Counted from the first letter of the stretch, positions 18,900 to 28,263 are shown. The stretch: 64,000 nucleotides of DNA from Butyricicoccus intestinisimiae (GCF_018918345.1 NZ_JAHLQI010000002.1:62001-126000), one strand, 5' to 3'. Notes: generated by a model from the letters alone, not told the origin. Program-made: numbers and translations.

Positions 18900-20395
18900 A
18901 GTTGTTGTTCCTCCAAAAGTCGAGACAGCATGGCGTCAATGGTGGCGCTGGTTGCTGTGATGGTTTGCATACCGGCGGATTTTGCCGCCTGTTCGGTCAT
19001 CGCTCCGATGCACAGCGCGCGGAAACCGGAAACATCGGTTCCCTCCGGCAGGCTGCTGACAAAGCCCCTGACCGTGGACGCACTGGTGAACGTGACATAA
19101 TCTATTTCTCCTGCGGACAGAGCCTGTGCCATGTCCGCACTGTTTTCATTGTAATACAGTGTCTCATAAATCGGCACATCGTCAAACGGGATGCACGCCT
19201 CTCCCAGCTGCATCGGCAGCTCCGCAGAGCCCTGCGCAGCGCGCAGCAGCAGCACGCGGTCTCCCTCTCCGACCAGACGCACCAGTCCCTCCGCGAGATG
19301 CACGGAATCGTAAATCGCCGGTATATAGTCCGCGCGCAGACCGTGCGCCTTGAGCGCTTTCGCGGTTGCCGAACCGATAACCGCGAGCTTCATGTGCGCG
19401 AGATTGCGCATATCCATATCCGCCGCATCCAGCAGCTGAATCAGTGTCTCCACGCCGGTCGGGCTGGTGAGCACGAGCCAGCTGTACTGGTCAATGGACG
19501 CGAGCGCTTCGACCACCGGCATATTCGGCCAGATGGTCTTGGTCTCAATGCACGGATAGGAAATCACGTGAGCGCCGAGCGCGCGCAGCTTATCGGTCAG
19601 CGTGCCCGCGCGGTTTTTCGGGCGGGTGACGGCAACCGTGATGCCGTGCAGCGGCGTGCGGCTGAACCAGTCAAACGAATCCGACAGCGCACACACCGCG
19701 CCGACAACCAAAATCGCCGGACTGGTGATGTGTTCCTCCTGCATACGGCGGGACAGCGTGCCGACGGTTGCCACCAGCTTGCGCTGTGTGGGCAGCGTGC
19801 CGCGCTCAATCATCGCCGCGGGCATATCCTCCGCCATGCCCGCCTGCATCAGACCGGACAAAATCATTGGCGTGCTGCTGACACTCATCAAAAACACCAG
19901 CGTGCCGCGATGGCGCACAAGCGCTTCAAAATCCAGATTGAGCTGACCATTTTGCTTGGCGTGTCCGGTGATGATGTGCACGGACGAGGTGAAATCCCGA
20001 TGCGTCACCGGAATACCCGCGTATGCCGGTACGGACAGCGCGCTGGTCACGCCGGGCACGACCTCAAACGGAATGTTGTGCTGCTCGAGCAGCTCCAGTT
20101 CTTCGCCGCCGCGGCCGAACAAAAAGCAGTCGCCGCCCTTGAGGCGCACGACGTTTTTGCCCTCCTGTGCCTTTTCCAGCAAAATCTCATTGATGCGCCA
20201 CTGCGGCACCGGATGACAATTGCTCTTTTTGCCGACATCTATTTTTTCGGCGTTCGCCGGCATCAGCGCGAGAATTTCCGGCCCTACCAGCCGGTCATAG
20301 ACCACCACTTCGGCGTCCAAAATCGCCTGTCTGCCCTTGACGGTGAGCAGTCCCGGATCTCCCGGCCCTGCACCGACCAGTGTTACCTTACCCAT
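18896..20395 (-). CDS. cobA-hemD: Fused uroporphyrinogen-III C-methyltransferase/uroporphyrinogen-III synthase (CobA-HemD)
   Basis: The 499-residue fusion has an N-terminal SUMT domain (residues 1 to about 240: LVGAGPGDPGLLT, RLKGGDCFLFGRGGEE, VPGVTSALSVPAYAGIP) and a C-terminal HemD domain (about 250-499, beginning ITVAVTRPKNRAG). It therefore closes the tetrapyrrole ring and makes precorrin-2. This fusion is common in Clostridia. The start overlaps hemC by eight bases. Confidence 0.94.
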   Translation of the reverse strand: MGKVTLVGAGPGDPGLLTVKGRQAILDAEVVVYDRLVGPEILALMPANAEKIDVGKKSNCHPVPQWRINEILLEKAQEGKNVVRLKGGDCFLFGRGGEELELLEQHNIPFEVVPGVTSALSVPAYAGIPVTHRDFTSSVHIITGHAKQNGQLNLDFEALVRHRGTLVFLMSVSSTPMILSGLMQAGMAEDMPAAMIERGTLPTQRKLVATVGTLSRRMQEEHITSPAILVVGAVCALSDSFDWFSRTPLHGITVAVTRPKNRAGTLTDKLRALGAHVISYPCIETKTIWPNMPVVEALASIDQYSWLVLTSPTGVETLIQLLDAADMDMRNLAHMKLAVIGSATAKALKAHGLRADYIPAIYDSVHLAEGLVRLVGEGDRVLLLRAAQGSAELPMQLGEACIPFDDVPIYETLYYNENSADMAQALSAGEIDYVTFTSASTVRGFVSSLPEGTDVSGFRALCIGAMTEQAAKSAGMQTITATSATIDAMLSRLLEEQQL

Positions 20396-21278
20396 GCTTG
20401 CTTCCTTTCATCTGTTGTGCCAGCTGTGCGGCACGTGCTTGCGCCTGCTCTCTCGGACAGGTGATGGTCTCTCGCGCGGAATACTTTCTGTCCTCTGACA
20501 CATAGAGTCCCGTCAGGCGCATGGTGTCCGCGTTGGTCAGCTGCGCGAAGGCAGCGACCGGAGACGAACAGCCGCCGTCCAGTGCGCGGATAAACGCGCG
20601 CTCCGCCATGGCGCAGTCCCAAGCATCCGCATCGTGGAAGCCTTTGAGACATGCCGTGTCAAAGCCCTTTCTCGTCTGCACGGCGAGCACGCCCTGACAG
20701 GCGGACGGAATCAATTCTTCCGGTGTGAACACGCGGTGAATGCGGTCATCCAGTCCCAGCCGATGCAACCCCGCCTGTGCGAGCACCAGCGCGCCGTATT
20801 CGCCGCTGTCCAGCTTGCGCAGGCGCGTCTGAATGTTGCCGCGCACCGGCTTGATATCGATATGGGGATACAGCGCATGCAGCTGCACGGTGCGCCGCGC
20901 GGACGCACAGCCCACCGGCTTGGTCTGATCCCACTGCGTGCAGCCCTCCGGCAGCACCAAGACGTCATACGGCGTCTCGCGGCCGGATACCGCCGCCAGC
21001 GGCAAATCCGGATGCAGCTGCGCCGGCAAATCCTTCATCGAATGTACAGTGAGGTCAACCTCTCCCGCCAGCAGGGCGCGATCCAGCTCCTTGACAAACA
21101 GACCCTTTCCGCCCACCTTGTCCAGCGTCCGGTCTAAAATTTTATCTCCTGTGGTCTTCATCGTGACCAGTTCTATCTGTATCGAGGGGTCACAGGCGCG
21201 TATGGCCTCTATGACCAGTTCACTTTGTATGACAGCGAGCTTGGATTCCCGACTGCCCACGCGAATGATTCGGCTCAT
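20388..21278 (-). CDS. hemC: Hydroxymethylbilane synthase (porphobilinogen deaminase)
   Basis: A 296-residue enzyme that polymerises four porphobilinogens. The dipyrromethane-cofactor cysteine lies in LDGGCSSPVAAFA. The N-terminal VGSRESKLAVIQ and VHSMKDLP segments are family signatures. The start overlaps the cbiJ-sirC stop by four bases. Confidence 0.95.
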   Translation of the reverse strand: MSRIIRVGSRESKLAVIQSELVIEAIRACDPSIQIELVTMKTTGDKILDRTLDKVGGKGLFVKELDRALLAGEVDLTVHSMKDLPAQLHPDLPLAAVSGRETPYDVLVLPEGCTQWDQTKPVGCASARRTVQLHALYPHIDIKPVRGNIQTRLRKLDSGEYGALVLAQAGLHRLGLDDRIHRVFTPEELIPSACQGVLAVQTRKGFDTACLKGFHDADAWDCAMAERAFIRALDGGCSSPVAAFAQLTNADTMRLTGLYVSEDRKYSARETITCPREQAQARAAQLAQQMKGSKHG

Positions 21279-22447
21279 TCCTGTTCCTCCTTGAGTATGG
21301 CTTCTATTTTTTTTGCGGTGCGCGCGGTCTTTTTGTGGTCGCTGCCGTCAGACACAAGACCGACGGACAACCCGTTTCCCGTGCGCACGGCGGGAAAGAA
21401 AAACGAGCAGGCGGTTCTGTCGTCCGCCGTGCTGATAAAAATATGCTCCCGCTGACACAGCTCGTAAATCTCATGATTGAGCGCGTGATTGTCGGTCGCG
21501 GCAGTGACCAGAAACGCCCCGCGAATGTCCTGCGGCTCAAACGCCCGTCTGATGTGCTGCGCGCCCGCCGGTGCTTCGCCCTCCGGCGCGACAACGATGA
21601 CGCGCGCGCCGTATCGCAGCAGAACCTCGGCGCGGTGCGCGCCGATTGCTCCGCAGCCCACGACAACACAGGTCTTGTCCGTCAAATCGACAAACAGCGG
21701 AAACCGCGGCGGCTTCTCGCCGAGCAGCAAATCGCGCACGGCGTCCGGTGTCATGCCGTCCTCCTGCGGACGGTCGATGAGCAGCACGCGGCAGCCGCAT
21801 CGCTTCGCCGCCGCCAGCTTCGCCGGCAGACCGCCCGCTTCTCCGGTGTCCTTGGTCACCAGCCATTTGGCATCACTGGCATGAATCAGGGCGACATTCA
21901 TCTCCTCGGAAAACGGCCCCTGCATCAAAATCAAATGCGCCGCCGGAAAGCCCAGCTGCTGGCAGATTTCCAGTGATTTCGCCGCGGGCAGCACGCGCGG
22001 CCACAGGCGCTCCTGATAATTTTCCACCGCCGTAAAGCACGCCAGCTCTTTGCTGCCGACCGTCAGCAGCACGGCGCCCTCGGTCTCAGACAAATACCGC
22101 GCCGCCGCCGCCGCGGACGGCACATGTACGGCGCCCTCCGCCTGCGTCTTGGGGCGCAGCAGCCGAATGTATCGGCACGATACCTGTGCACACGCCGCGC
22201 GGATGTTTTTGCTCACTTCCACCGCATACGGGTGCGTCGCGTCAATGACAACCTGCGCGCCGCGCAAAAATTCCGTCATCTCTGGCGCGGTCATGCGTCC
22301 GGTGTGCACCGTGATGCCGCGCAGCTCCGGCATGACCTCTTTTCCGTATTCTGTCGCGACACAGACCTCTGCCGACAGACCCGCCTGCGACAGTTGCCGG
22401 CACAGCATCTTGCCCTCACTGGTGCCGGAAAAAATCACCCGTCTCAT
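21275..22447 (-). CDS. cbiJ: Fused cobalt-precorrin-6A reductase/precorrin-2 dehydrogenase-like protein (CbiJ-SirC)
   Basis: Residues 1 to about 245 are CbiJ/CobK (IFSGTSEGKML, DATHPYA, a TKDTGEAGG segment). Residues from about 250 to 390 form a second Rossmann domain beginning PLFVDLTDKTCVVVGCGAIG, like the NAD-binding part of SirC/Met8 (precorrin-2 oxidation to sirohydrochlorin). The two reactions are separated by several pathway steps, so the fusion probably ensures co-expression rather than channelling. The SirC part lacks a C-terminal chelatase extension. Confidence 0.88.
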   Translation of the reverse strand: MRRVIFSGTSEGKMLCRQLSQAGLSAEVCVATEYGKEVMPELRGITVHTGRMTAPEMTEFLRGAQVVIDATHPYAVEVSKNIRAACAQVSCRYIRLLRPKTQAEGAVHVPSAAAAARYLSETEGAVLLTVGSKELACFTAVENYQERLWPRVLPAAKSLEICQQLGFPAAHLILMQGPFSEEMNVALIHASDAKWLVTKDTGEAGGLPAKLAAAKRCGCRVLLIDRPQEDGMTPDAVRDLLLGEKPPRFPLFVDLTDKTCVVVGCGAIGAHRAEVLLRYGARVIVVAPEGEAPAGAQHIRRAFEPQDIRGAFLVTAATDNHALNHEIYELCQREHIFISTADDRTACSFFFPAVRTGNGLSVGLVSDGSDHKKTARTAKKIEAILKEEQE

Positions 22448-23172
22448 TTGTTCTCATATCCTCTCGGCGTCACGAGTTTCCCGTTTATCACGCGGGTCTG
22501 GCTGTTTCCGATAAACACCGTGGTAAACATGTCAACCTTGGTATCACGCAGCTGCGCCAGCGTATAAATCTCGCCGCACTCGCCGTCACGACCGATGTTG
22601 CGCACTGTGCCGCACGGCGTCTCCGTAGACTTGCTCTTGAGCAGAATATCGCACGCCTTTTGCAGATAATCCGCGCGCTTATGGCTGGACGGATTGTACA
22701 GACAGATGCAAAAATCCGCCTGCGCCGCAAAATCCAGCCGCTTTTGAATTTTCTCCCACGGCGTTAGCAAATCGCTCAGGCTGATGACCGCGAAATCGTG
22801 AATGAGCGGTGCGCCGAGCACGGCTGCGCCGCCGCACGCCGCGGTGATGCCCGGAATCACTTCAATGTCCATATCCGGATGCTGCTCGCACACCTCATAC
22901 ATGAGCCCCGCCATGCCGTACACACCGGCGTCACCGGAGCAAATCATGGACACGGTCTTGCCGGTCAGCGCGGCATCGCGCGCCAGCTTGCAGCGGTCGA
23001 TTTCCTTTTTCATCGGTGTCTGCAAAATTTCCTTGTCCCCGATGAGCGGGCGCACGAGGTCAATATACGTCGTGTATCCCGCGATTATATCGCTGTGTTC
23101 GATTGCCTGACGGGCGCGCGGGGTCATCTGATCCGCGCCGCCCGGGCCGATTCCAATTACATACAGTTTCAT
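22444..23172 (-). CDS. cbiH: Cobalt-precorrin-3 C17-methyltransferase
   Basis: It performs the ring-contraction methylation of anaerobic corrin synthesis. This is a tetrapyrrole methylase of 242 residues with IGIGPGGADQMTPRA, SGDAGVYGMAGL and PGITAACGGAAVLGAPL. Co-clustering with cbiG and cbiD supports the cobalt-early route over aerobic CobJ. Confidence 0.94.
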   Translation of the reverse strand: MKLYVIGIGPGGADQMTPRARQAIEHSDIIAGYTTYIDLVRPLIGDKEILQTPMKKEIDRCKLARDAALTGKTVSMICSGDAGVYGMAGLMYEVCEQHPDMDIEVIPGITAACGGAAVLGAPLIHDFAVISLSDLLTPWEKIQKRLDFAAQADFCICLYNPSSHKRADYLQKACDILLKSKSTETPCGTVRNIGRDGECGEIYTLAQLRDTKVDMFTTVFIGNSQTRVINGKLVTPRGYENK

Positions 23173-24404
23173 ATCATGCTCCTATCCCGCAGCTGCGGTG
23201 CTTTGCGCAAAATTGCCTCTCGACAGGCTTCCAGTGCCCGCTCATCCAGCTGGTTCTGCATACCGGCGAGCATCCACTGCGCGGCTTTGTCCGCCGCCAG
23301 ACGCGCCGCAGCCTGCATTTTTTCCGCGGTTTCCGCCTGTTCGCCCGCCGTCAGCTGTTCGAGGGCGTAGTCCTCCGCGATGCGCTGGGAGAGCAGCGCC
23401 CGCAGCTCTTCCATGCGCGGCAGGGCGCGGCGGTAGCTGTCCCACCGCTCCAGCTCCTGCATCTGCTCCGCGATGATGTCCTCCACCTGCTGTCTGTCCT
23501 CTATATTGACGTGCGCATCGCGCCCGCCCATGCTGTCCATATCAAAAAAGGTACTGACGCCGGCCAGCCCGCGAATGTCCGGATCAATGTCGCGCGGCAT
23601 GGACAAATCACAGACCACATAGGGAATCTGCTCCATGCCCTCCAAATCGCTCTTGGTCACGGTGTAATGCGGGCTGGTCGTCGCACTGAGCAAAATATCA
23701 CACTGCGGCACCAGCGACATGCGTTCGTCATATGCAATGGTGCGGCAGCCCGCCGGCACGATGGTCTGCCCGTGCCGATATGAGCGCAGGGTCACTGTCA
23801 CCTGACATCCCCGCGCCGCGAGCAGCGACGACGCCAGCCGTCCCATCTCGCCATTGCCAATGACCAGAGCACGTGTTCCGCGCAGACTGCCCAGCTTTTG
23901 TTCTATGAGCGCAACCGCCTGTCCGGCAACCGACAGCGGCGCCGCTGACAGGCGCACCTGTGTGCGGCTCTTTTTGCCCGCCGTCGCCGCCAGACGAAAC
24001 AGCTGGCTGAGCACGGCGTCCGTGGTGTGTGCCTCATGCGCCATCGCATACGCGCGCTTGACCTGCGAGACAATCTGATCCTCGCCCAAAATCTGCGAGC
24101 ACAGACCGCACGAAACCCGCATGAGATGCCGCGCGGCATCGCGTCCGCGGCGCACGGTAAACAGCGTCTGCGCGCCCTCCGCCTGCGCCGCCTGACACAG
24201 CAGCGCATCCGGCTGCAAATCGCCCGCGCCGCTCAAATACAGCTCTGTCCGGTTGCAGGTGGACAGCAGCACGCAGCCCGCCGCGCCGGATGCCTGCGCG
24301 ATGGTTCGGCACAGGTGCTCGACCTGACTGCCGGTAAAGGAAAATGCCTCGCGCTTGTCCATATTGGCGCTTTTCCAGTCAATTCCTGCCATGCAGATAC
24401 TCAA
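23169..24404 (-). CDS. hemA: Glutamyl-tRNA reductase
   Basis: First enzyme of C5 tetrapyrrole synthesis. It has the catalytic cysteine motif LLSTCNRTELY, the NADPH fold (LVIGNGEMGRLA) and a C-terminal helical dimerisation domain. The frame is open to a GTG at 24419, but the TTG at 24404 fits better. It overlaps the cbiG stop as TTGA, like most junctions here, lies seven bases after GGAGGG and gives the usual N-terminus. Predicted length is 411 residues. Confidence 0.92.
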   Translation of the reverse strand: MSICMAGIDWKSANMDKREAFSFTGSQVEHLCRTIAQASGAAGCVLLSTCNRTELYLSGAGDLQPDALLCQAAQAEGAQTLFTVRRGRDAARHLMRVSCGLCSQILGEDQIVSQVKRAYAMAHEAHTTDAVLSQLFRLAATAGKKSRTQVRLSAAPLSVAGQAVALIEQKLGSLRGTRALVIGNGEMGRLASSLLAARGCQVTVTLRSYRHGQTIVPAGCRTIAYDERMSLVPQCDILLSATTSPHYTVTKSDLEGMEQIPYVVCDLSMPRDIDPDIRGLAGVSTFFDMDSMGGRDAHVNIEDRQQVEDIIAEQMQELERWDSYRRALPRMEELRALLSQRIAEDYALEQLTAGEQAETAEKMQAAARLAADKAAQWMLAGMQNQLDERALEACREAILRKAPQLRDRSMI

Positions 24405-25417
24405 AACTCTGCCCTCCACTCTTTTGCATAAATCGAAACGGTCATGCCATCCTTCGCCGTCTTGGCGAGCAGACAGCTGCCGTTTTCCGATGCCTTTGCC
24501 GCCGCGCGCTGACAGACGTTGTCTGTGCCCGTGATGCGGCGCACAAAGTCCGACCGCGGGAAGTCACCCGTCACCTGCTCCAGCTGCTGCGCACTGTAAA
24601 AGTGCATGGGAACGCGCCACGCCTGCGCCAGCGCAAGCACCGCCGGTTCTTCTCTCTTTAAATCAATCGAGGAGACCGAGGCGACTGCCTGCGGCACAAT
24701 GCGCAGTGCACGCAAAACGCCCTCCGTCCATGTGCGCAGGGCGCACGGATCGGTTTGTTTCTTACAGCCCACGCCGACATGCACCACGCGCGGCACCACG
24801 TGCAGCGTGTGCGCAAACGGAGGCCGTTCCGGCTCGCGCACGGAAATCAGCATGCCGCAGTCGTGTGATGTGTCCGGCTGCACCCCGTCGGGCAGTGCGC
24901 CGGCAATTGGAAAATCGCTGTGCAGTCCTACCAGTTCTCCGCGCAGCAGCGCACCGGATATATATTGAATCTCCCGAATGTCTTTTACGGCGCAGCCGTG
25001 CTGCACCGCCCAGCTGTCCGCCGCGAACACGCCGCGCCCGTCCGTCGCCGTTGTGATGACCGGAATCGCGTGCACAATGTCCGCCAGACGCCGAGTCCAC
25101 GCATTCGCGCCGCCGATGTGACCGGACAGCAGCGAAATGACAAAGTTTCCATTCTCATCTATCACAAGTACAGCAGGGTCGGTATCCTTGCTGCGCACGA
25201 ACGGTGCAATCGCCCGCACGGCGATGCCCGCCGCGCCGACAAACACCACCGCATCCGCCTGCGCCATGCTTTCTTCGGCAAAGGTGCGCACAGACGCATA
25301 CGGCAAAAAGCCGTCCGCCTTCGCATACTGCTGCACCGTGTGCGCAGACAGCGCCGCCGCGAGCGTTTGGCTGACGCTGCGCCCGCGGTCGGTAAACGAG
25401 ATGATGCGGATGTTCAC
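24401..25417 (-). CDS. cbiG: Cobalt-precorrin-5A hydrolase
   Basis: It opens the delta-lactone of cobalt-precorrin-5A and releases acetaldehyde, a step specific to the anaerobic route. The 338-residue protein has the N-terminal region (VFVGAAGIAVRAIAP), a middle segment (SGHIGGANAWT) and the C-terminal domain (GVGCKKQTDPCALR). It overlaps cbiF and hemA by four bases each. Confidence 0.93.
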   Translation of the reverse strand: MNIRIISFTDRGRSVSQTLAAALSAHTVQQYAKADGFLPYASVRTFAEESMAQADAVVFVGAAGIAVRAIAPFVRSKDTDPAVLVIDENGNFVISLLSGHIGGANAWTRRLADIVHAIPVITTATDGRGVFAADSWAVQHGCAVKDIREIQYISGALLRGELVGLHSDFPIAGALPDGVQPDTSHDCGMLISVREPERPPFAHTLHVVPRVVHVGVGCKKQTDPCALRTWTEGVLRALRIVPQAVASVSSIDLKREEPAVLALAQAWRVPMHFYSAQQLEQVTGDFPRSDFVRRITGTDNVCQRAAAKASENGSCLLAKTAKDGMTVSIYAKEWRAEF

Positions 25418-26169
25418 TTGCTCGCCTCGCGGCAGCCGTGTGCAAAGCTCGGGTCATACAGCTTGGAGCGCTCATAGGTATCGCCCAAAAAGCCGCCGAC
25501 TGTAATCAGAGCGGTCTTGGAAATGCCGTTGTCCTTGGCGGTCTGCTCCAGTCCCGCAATCGTCGTGCGGAACACGCGCTGATCCGGCCATGTTGCCTTG
25601 TAGACAATCGCCGCCGGTGTCTCCGGTGCATAGCCGCCCGCAATCAGTTCCTCTGCCAGCTTGCCCAGCATGCCGGAGGACAAAAACAGCACCATCGTGC
25701 TGCCGTGCGATGCCAGCTTGCGGATGGATTCGCGCTCCGGCACCGGTGTTCTGCCCGCCATGCGGCTGAGAATGACGGTCTGGCTGACGTCAGGCAGCGT
25801 GTATTCCGCGTGCAGGGCTGCCGCCGCGCCGCAGAACGAGGAGACGCCCGGACAAACATCGTATGCGATGCCCTGCGCGTCCAGCACATCCATCTGCTCG
25901 CGAATCGCGCCGTAAATGGACGGGTCACCCGTGTGCAGGCGCACCACCAGCTTTCCCGCCTGCGCCGCCGGAATCATGACGTCCATGACCTGCTCCAGCG
26001 TCATAGATGCGCTGTCGTAAATCTGACAGCCCTGCTTGGTGCGCGCCAAATGCGCCGGATTGACCAGCGAGCCCGCATATACAACGACATCCGCCTGCTC
26101 CAGCAGCTTTGCGCCGCGCACGGTAATCAAATCCTCCGCGCCGGGACCTGCTCCCACAAACTGAATCAT
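25414..26169 (-). CDS. cbiF: Cobalt-precorrin-4 C11-methyltransferase
   Basis: Tetrapyrrole methylase of 251 residues (FVGAGPGAEDLITVRG, HTGDPSIYGAIREQM, PGVSSFCGAAAAL). The frame is open well upstream inside cbiD, but the ATG at 26169 overlaps the cbiD stop as ATGA and gives the family length. Confidence 0.94.
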   Translation of the reverse strand: MIQFVGAGPGAEDLITVRGAKLLEQADVVVYAGSLVNPAHLARTKQGCQIYDSASMTLEQVMDVMIPAAQAGKLVVRLHTGDPSIYGAIREQMDVLDAQGIAYDVCPGVSSFCGAAAALHAEYTLPDVSQTVILSRMAGRTPVPERESIRKLASHGSTMVLFLSSGMLGKLAEELIAGGYAPETPAAIVYKATWPDQRVFRTTIAGLEQTAKDNGISKTALITVGGFLGDTYERSKLYDPSFAHGCREASK

Positions 26170-27317
26170 ATTTGTCTCTCCTTTTCTCTGCGCGCGGCAA
26201 TGCACGCCTGCGCGCCGTCTGACTGCATCAAAATGCCGTATGGATTGGTAAAAATCACATACTCGATGCCGATTTGCCTGCCGGTCTTGCCGCACACGCG
26301 GTGCACGAGATGCGATTGGATTTTTTGTGAAATGGACTGCAGCACCGGCTTGTCCAGCCCTGCCCGCCGCAGGATATCCAGACAGGCATCGACGGTCACC
26401 GCCTCCATCAGCGTCCGCACCGTCTCGGCGGACGCGCCGCACAGCGCCGCATGGGCGGCAAAAATCTCCTGTCTGGCATCCGCATAGGCGGAATGCGTCT
26501 GAAAGACGCCCGCCGCGAGCTTAATCAGCTTGCCCGCGTGTCCGACCAGCAGAATGTTGGAAAAGCCGCGATACACCGCGTAATCCAGCGCTTCCCCGAT
26601 GAAATTCGAGCACTTGACGCCGCGCGCAATGTCCAGTCCCAGCGTGTCGCGGGCGAAATCCTCGCCGTAATTGCCGGGGCACAGCAGCAGCTCGCGCTGC
26701 CCGTCCGCATAGCGGCTGTCCATGTCAATGTGAATCGTGTCGATCAGCGCCTGTTCGCTCATCGGCTCGACGATGCCGCTCGTGCCCAGCACGGACAGCC
26801 CGCCGACAATGCCGAGCTTGGGGTTGAACGTCCGTGCGCCCAATTCTTTTCCCTCCGGAATCGAAATGATAACCGAAAAGCCGCCGGTATAGCCGTATTT
26901 GTGCGCAATATCCTGCACCGCGCGCGTGATTTGCTCGCGCGGGCCGGGATTGATCGCCGCCGTGCCGACCGGCTGCGCCAAGCCGGACTTTGTGACCCGT
27001 CCGACGCCCTCGCCGCCGTCAATCACAACGCCCGCCGGTATCTTTTGCACCTCTGCGTAAATCAAAATGCCGTGCGTGATGTCCGGATCATCTCCGGCAT
27101 CCTTGCGCACCGCGCAGCGCACCTGTTCCGGTGTGCGCGTCATGTGCTCGATGTCCAGCGTCAGCGCGATGCCCTTCGGGGTCATGAGCTGCATTTGCCG
27201 CACCGGCTGACCGCTGAGCAGGGCTTGCGCCGCCGCCTTGGCTGCGCCCGCGGCACAGCTGCCCGTCGTGTAGCCGAGCGCCAGTTTTTTTTGATTTTTT
27301 ACAATATACTGTTTCAT
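26166..27317 (-). CDS. cbiD: Cobalt-precorrin-5B C1-methyltransferase
   Basis: A 383-residue protein with the family signatures YTTGSCAAGAAKAA near the N-terminus and the GGEGVGRVTKSGL segment. It methylates C1 in the anaerobic pathway. Its start overlaps the rsmA stop as ATGA, which makes it the second gene of the operon. Confidence 0.95.
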   Translation of the reverse strand: MKQYIVKNQKKLALGYTTGSCAAGAAKAAAQALLSGQPVRQMQLMTPKGIALTLDIEHMTRTPEQVRCAVRKDAGDDPDITHGILIYAEVQKIPAGVVIDGGEGVGRVTKSGLAQPVGTAAINPGPREQITRAVQDIAHKYGYTGGFSVIISIPEGKELGARTFNPKLGIVGGLSVLGTSGIVEPMSEQALIDTIHIDMDSRYADGQRELLLCPGNYGEDFARDTLGLDIARGVKCSNFIGEALDYAVYRGFSNILLVGHAGKLIKLAAGVFQTHSAYADARQEIFAAHAALCGASAETVRTLMEAVTVDACLDILRRAGLDKPVLQSISQKIQSHLVHRVCGKTGRQIGIEYVIFTNPYGILMQSDGAQACIAARREKERQI

Positions 27318-28183
27318 GCCTGCTGCATGCGCTGGTCTGCCAGCTGTGTCAGCACCGCAAAGTCCTCCAGACTCAGCTTTTCGCCGCGAATGCGGGCATC
27401 AAAGCCGCAGTCGGTAATGAGCTGCACAATGCCCGCCTTGCCCAGCGAGGCGCCCAGCACGCCGCCGAGTGCATTGGCGAGCGTCTTGCGCCGCTGTCCA
27501 AATGCCGCCTTAATCAGCGTAAACAGCAGCTTTTCGTTGCTCACCTGTACCGGCGGTTCGCTGCGCGGAATCAGGCGGACAACTGCAGAGTCCACCTTCG
27601 GCTGCGGCACAAAGCAGTCGCGCGGCACGTCGAACAAAATCTCCGCCTGCGCGTAGTAGGCGATATAAATGGAAAATGCGCTGTAGTCCGAGCTGCCCGC
27701 GCATGCACAAATGCGCTGTGCAACCTCCTTCTGCACCATGACGGTAATCGCAGAAAACGCCTTGGATTCCAGCATCGCGGTGATGGCGGGCGTCGTGATA
27801 TAATACGGCAGATTGGCGCACGCATACACCGGCTTGCCGCCGAACTTTTCGCGGCAGATGCCCGCCAAATCGCACTTGAGCACATCGCCCTGCACAATTT
27901 CCACGTTGTGACAGTCCGCCAGCGTCTCTTCCAGCACCGGAAACAGGGCGCGGTCCAGCTCAATCGAGCACACCTGACCCGCCCGCTTGGACAGCTGCTC
28001 GGTCAGGCAGCCCATGCCCGGGCCTACCTCCAGCGCACAGCTCGTCTCGTCCACGCCGCAGCTCTCCGCAATGCGCGCCGGAACCCACGCCTCTGTCAAA
28101 AAGTTCTGTCCGAGCGATTTGGAAAATCGGAAGCCGTGCCGTCCCAGCACGGCGCGTATTGTGTCAATATTACAAAGATCCAT
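27314..28183 (-). CDS. rsmA: 16S rRNA dimethyladenosine transferase (RsmA/KsgA)
   Basis: It dimethylates A1518 and A1519 of 16S rRNA during 30S assembly. The SAM motif is ALEVGPGMGCLT and the catalytic NLPY segment is present (ANLPYYIT), in 289 residues. Unusually, it is the first gene of the cobalamin operon and overlaps cbiD by four bases, so the whole B12 cluster appears to be read from the rsmA promoter. Confidence 0.95.
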   Translation of the reverse strand: MDLCNIDTIRAVLGRHGFRFSKSLGQNFLTEAWVPARIAESCGVDETSCALEVGPGMGCLTEQLSKRAGQVCSIELDRALFPVLEETLADCHNVEIVQGDVLKCDLAGICREKFGGKPVYACANLPYYITTPAITAMLESKAFSAITVMVQKEVAQRICACAGSSDYSAFSIYIAYYAQAEILFDVPRDCFVPQPKVDSAVVRLIPRSEPPVQVSNEKLLFTLIKAAFGQRRKTLANALGGVLGASLGKAGIVQLITDCGFDARIRGEKLSLEDFAVLTQLADQRMQQA

Positions 28184-28234
28184 GAAGCACCTTATCCTTT
28201 ATCTGTATTCCATCGGTATGATATAAACAGTTGT

Positions 28235-28263
28235 ATTATACACTGTTTGCGAATTGCTTGCAA
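28235..28263 (-). promoter_or_regulatory. Sigma-A promoter of the rsmA-cob/hem operon
   Basis: On the minus strand, TTGCAA and a perfect TATAAT are separated by exactly 17 bases, leaving a leader of only about 45 bases before rsmA. The leader is too short for a cobalamin riboswitch, and no B12-box-like sequence is seen. Confidence 0.8.
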
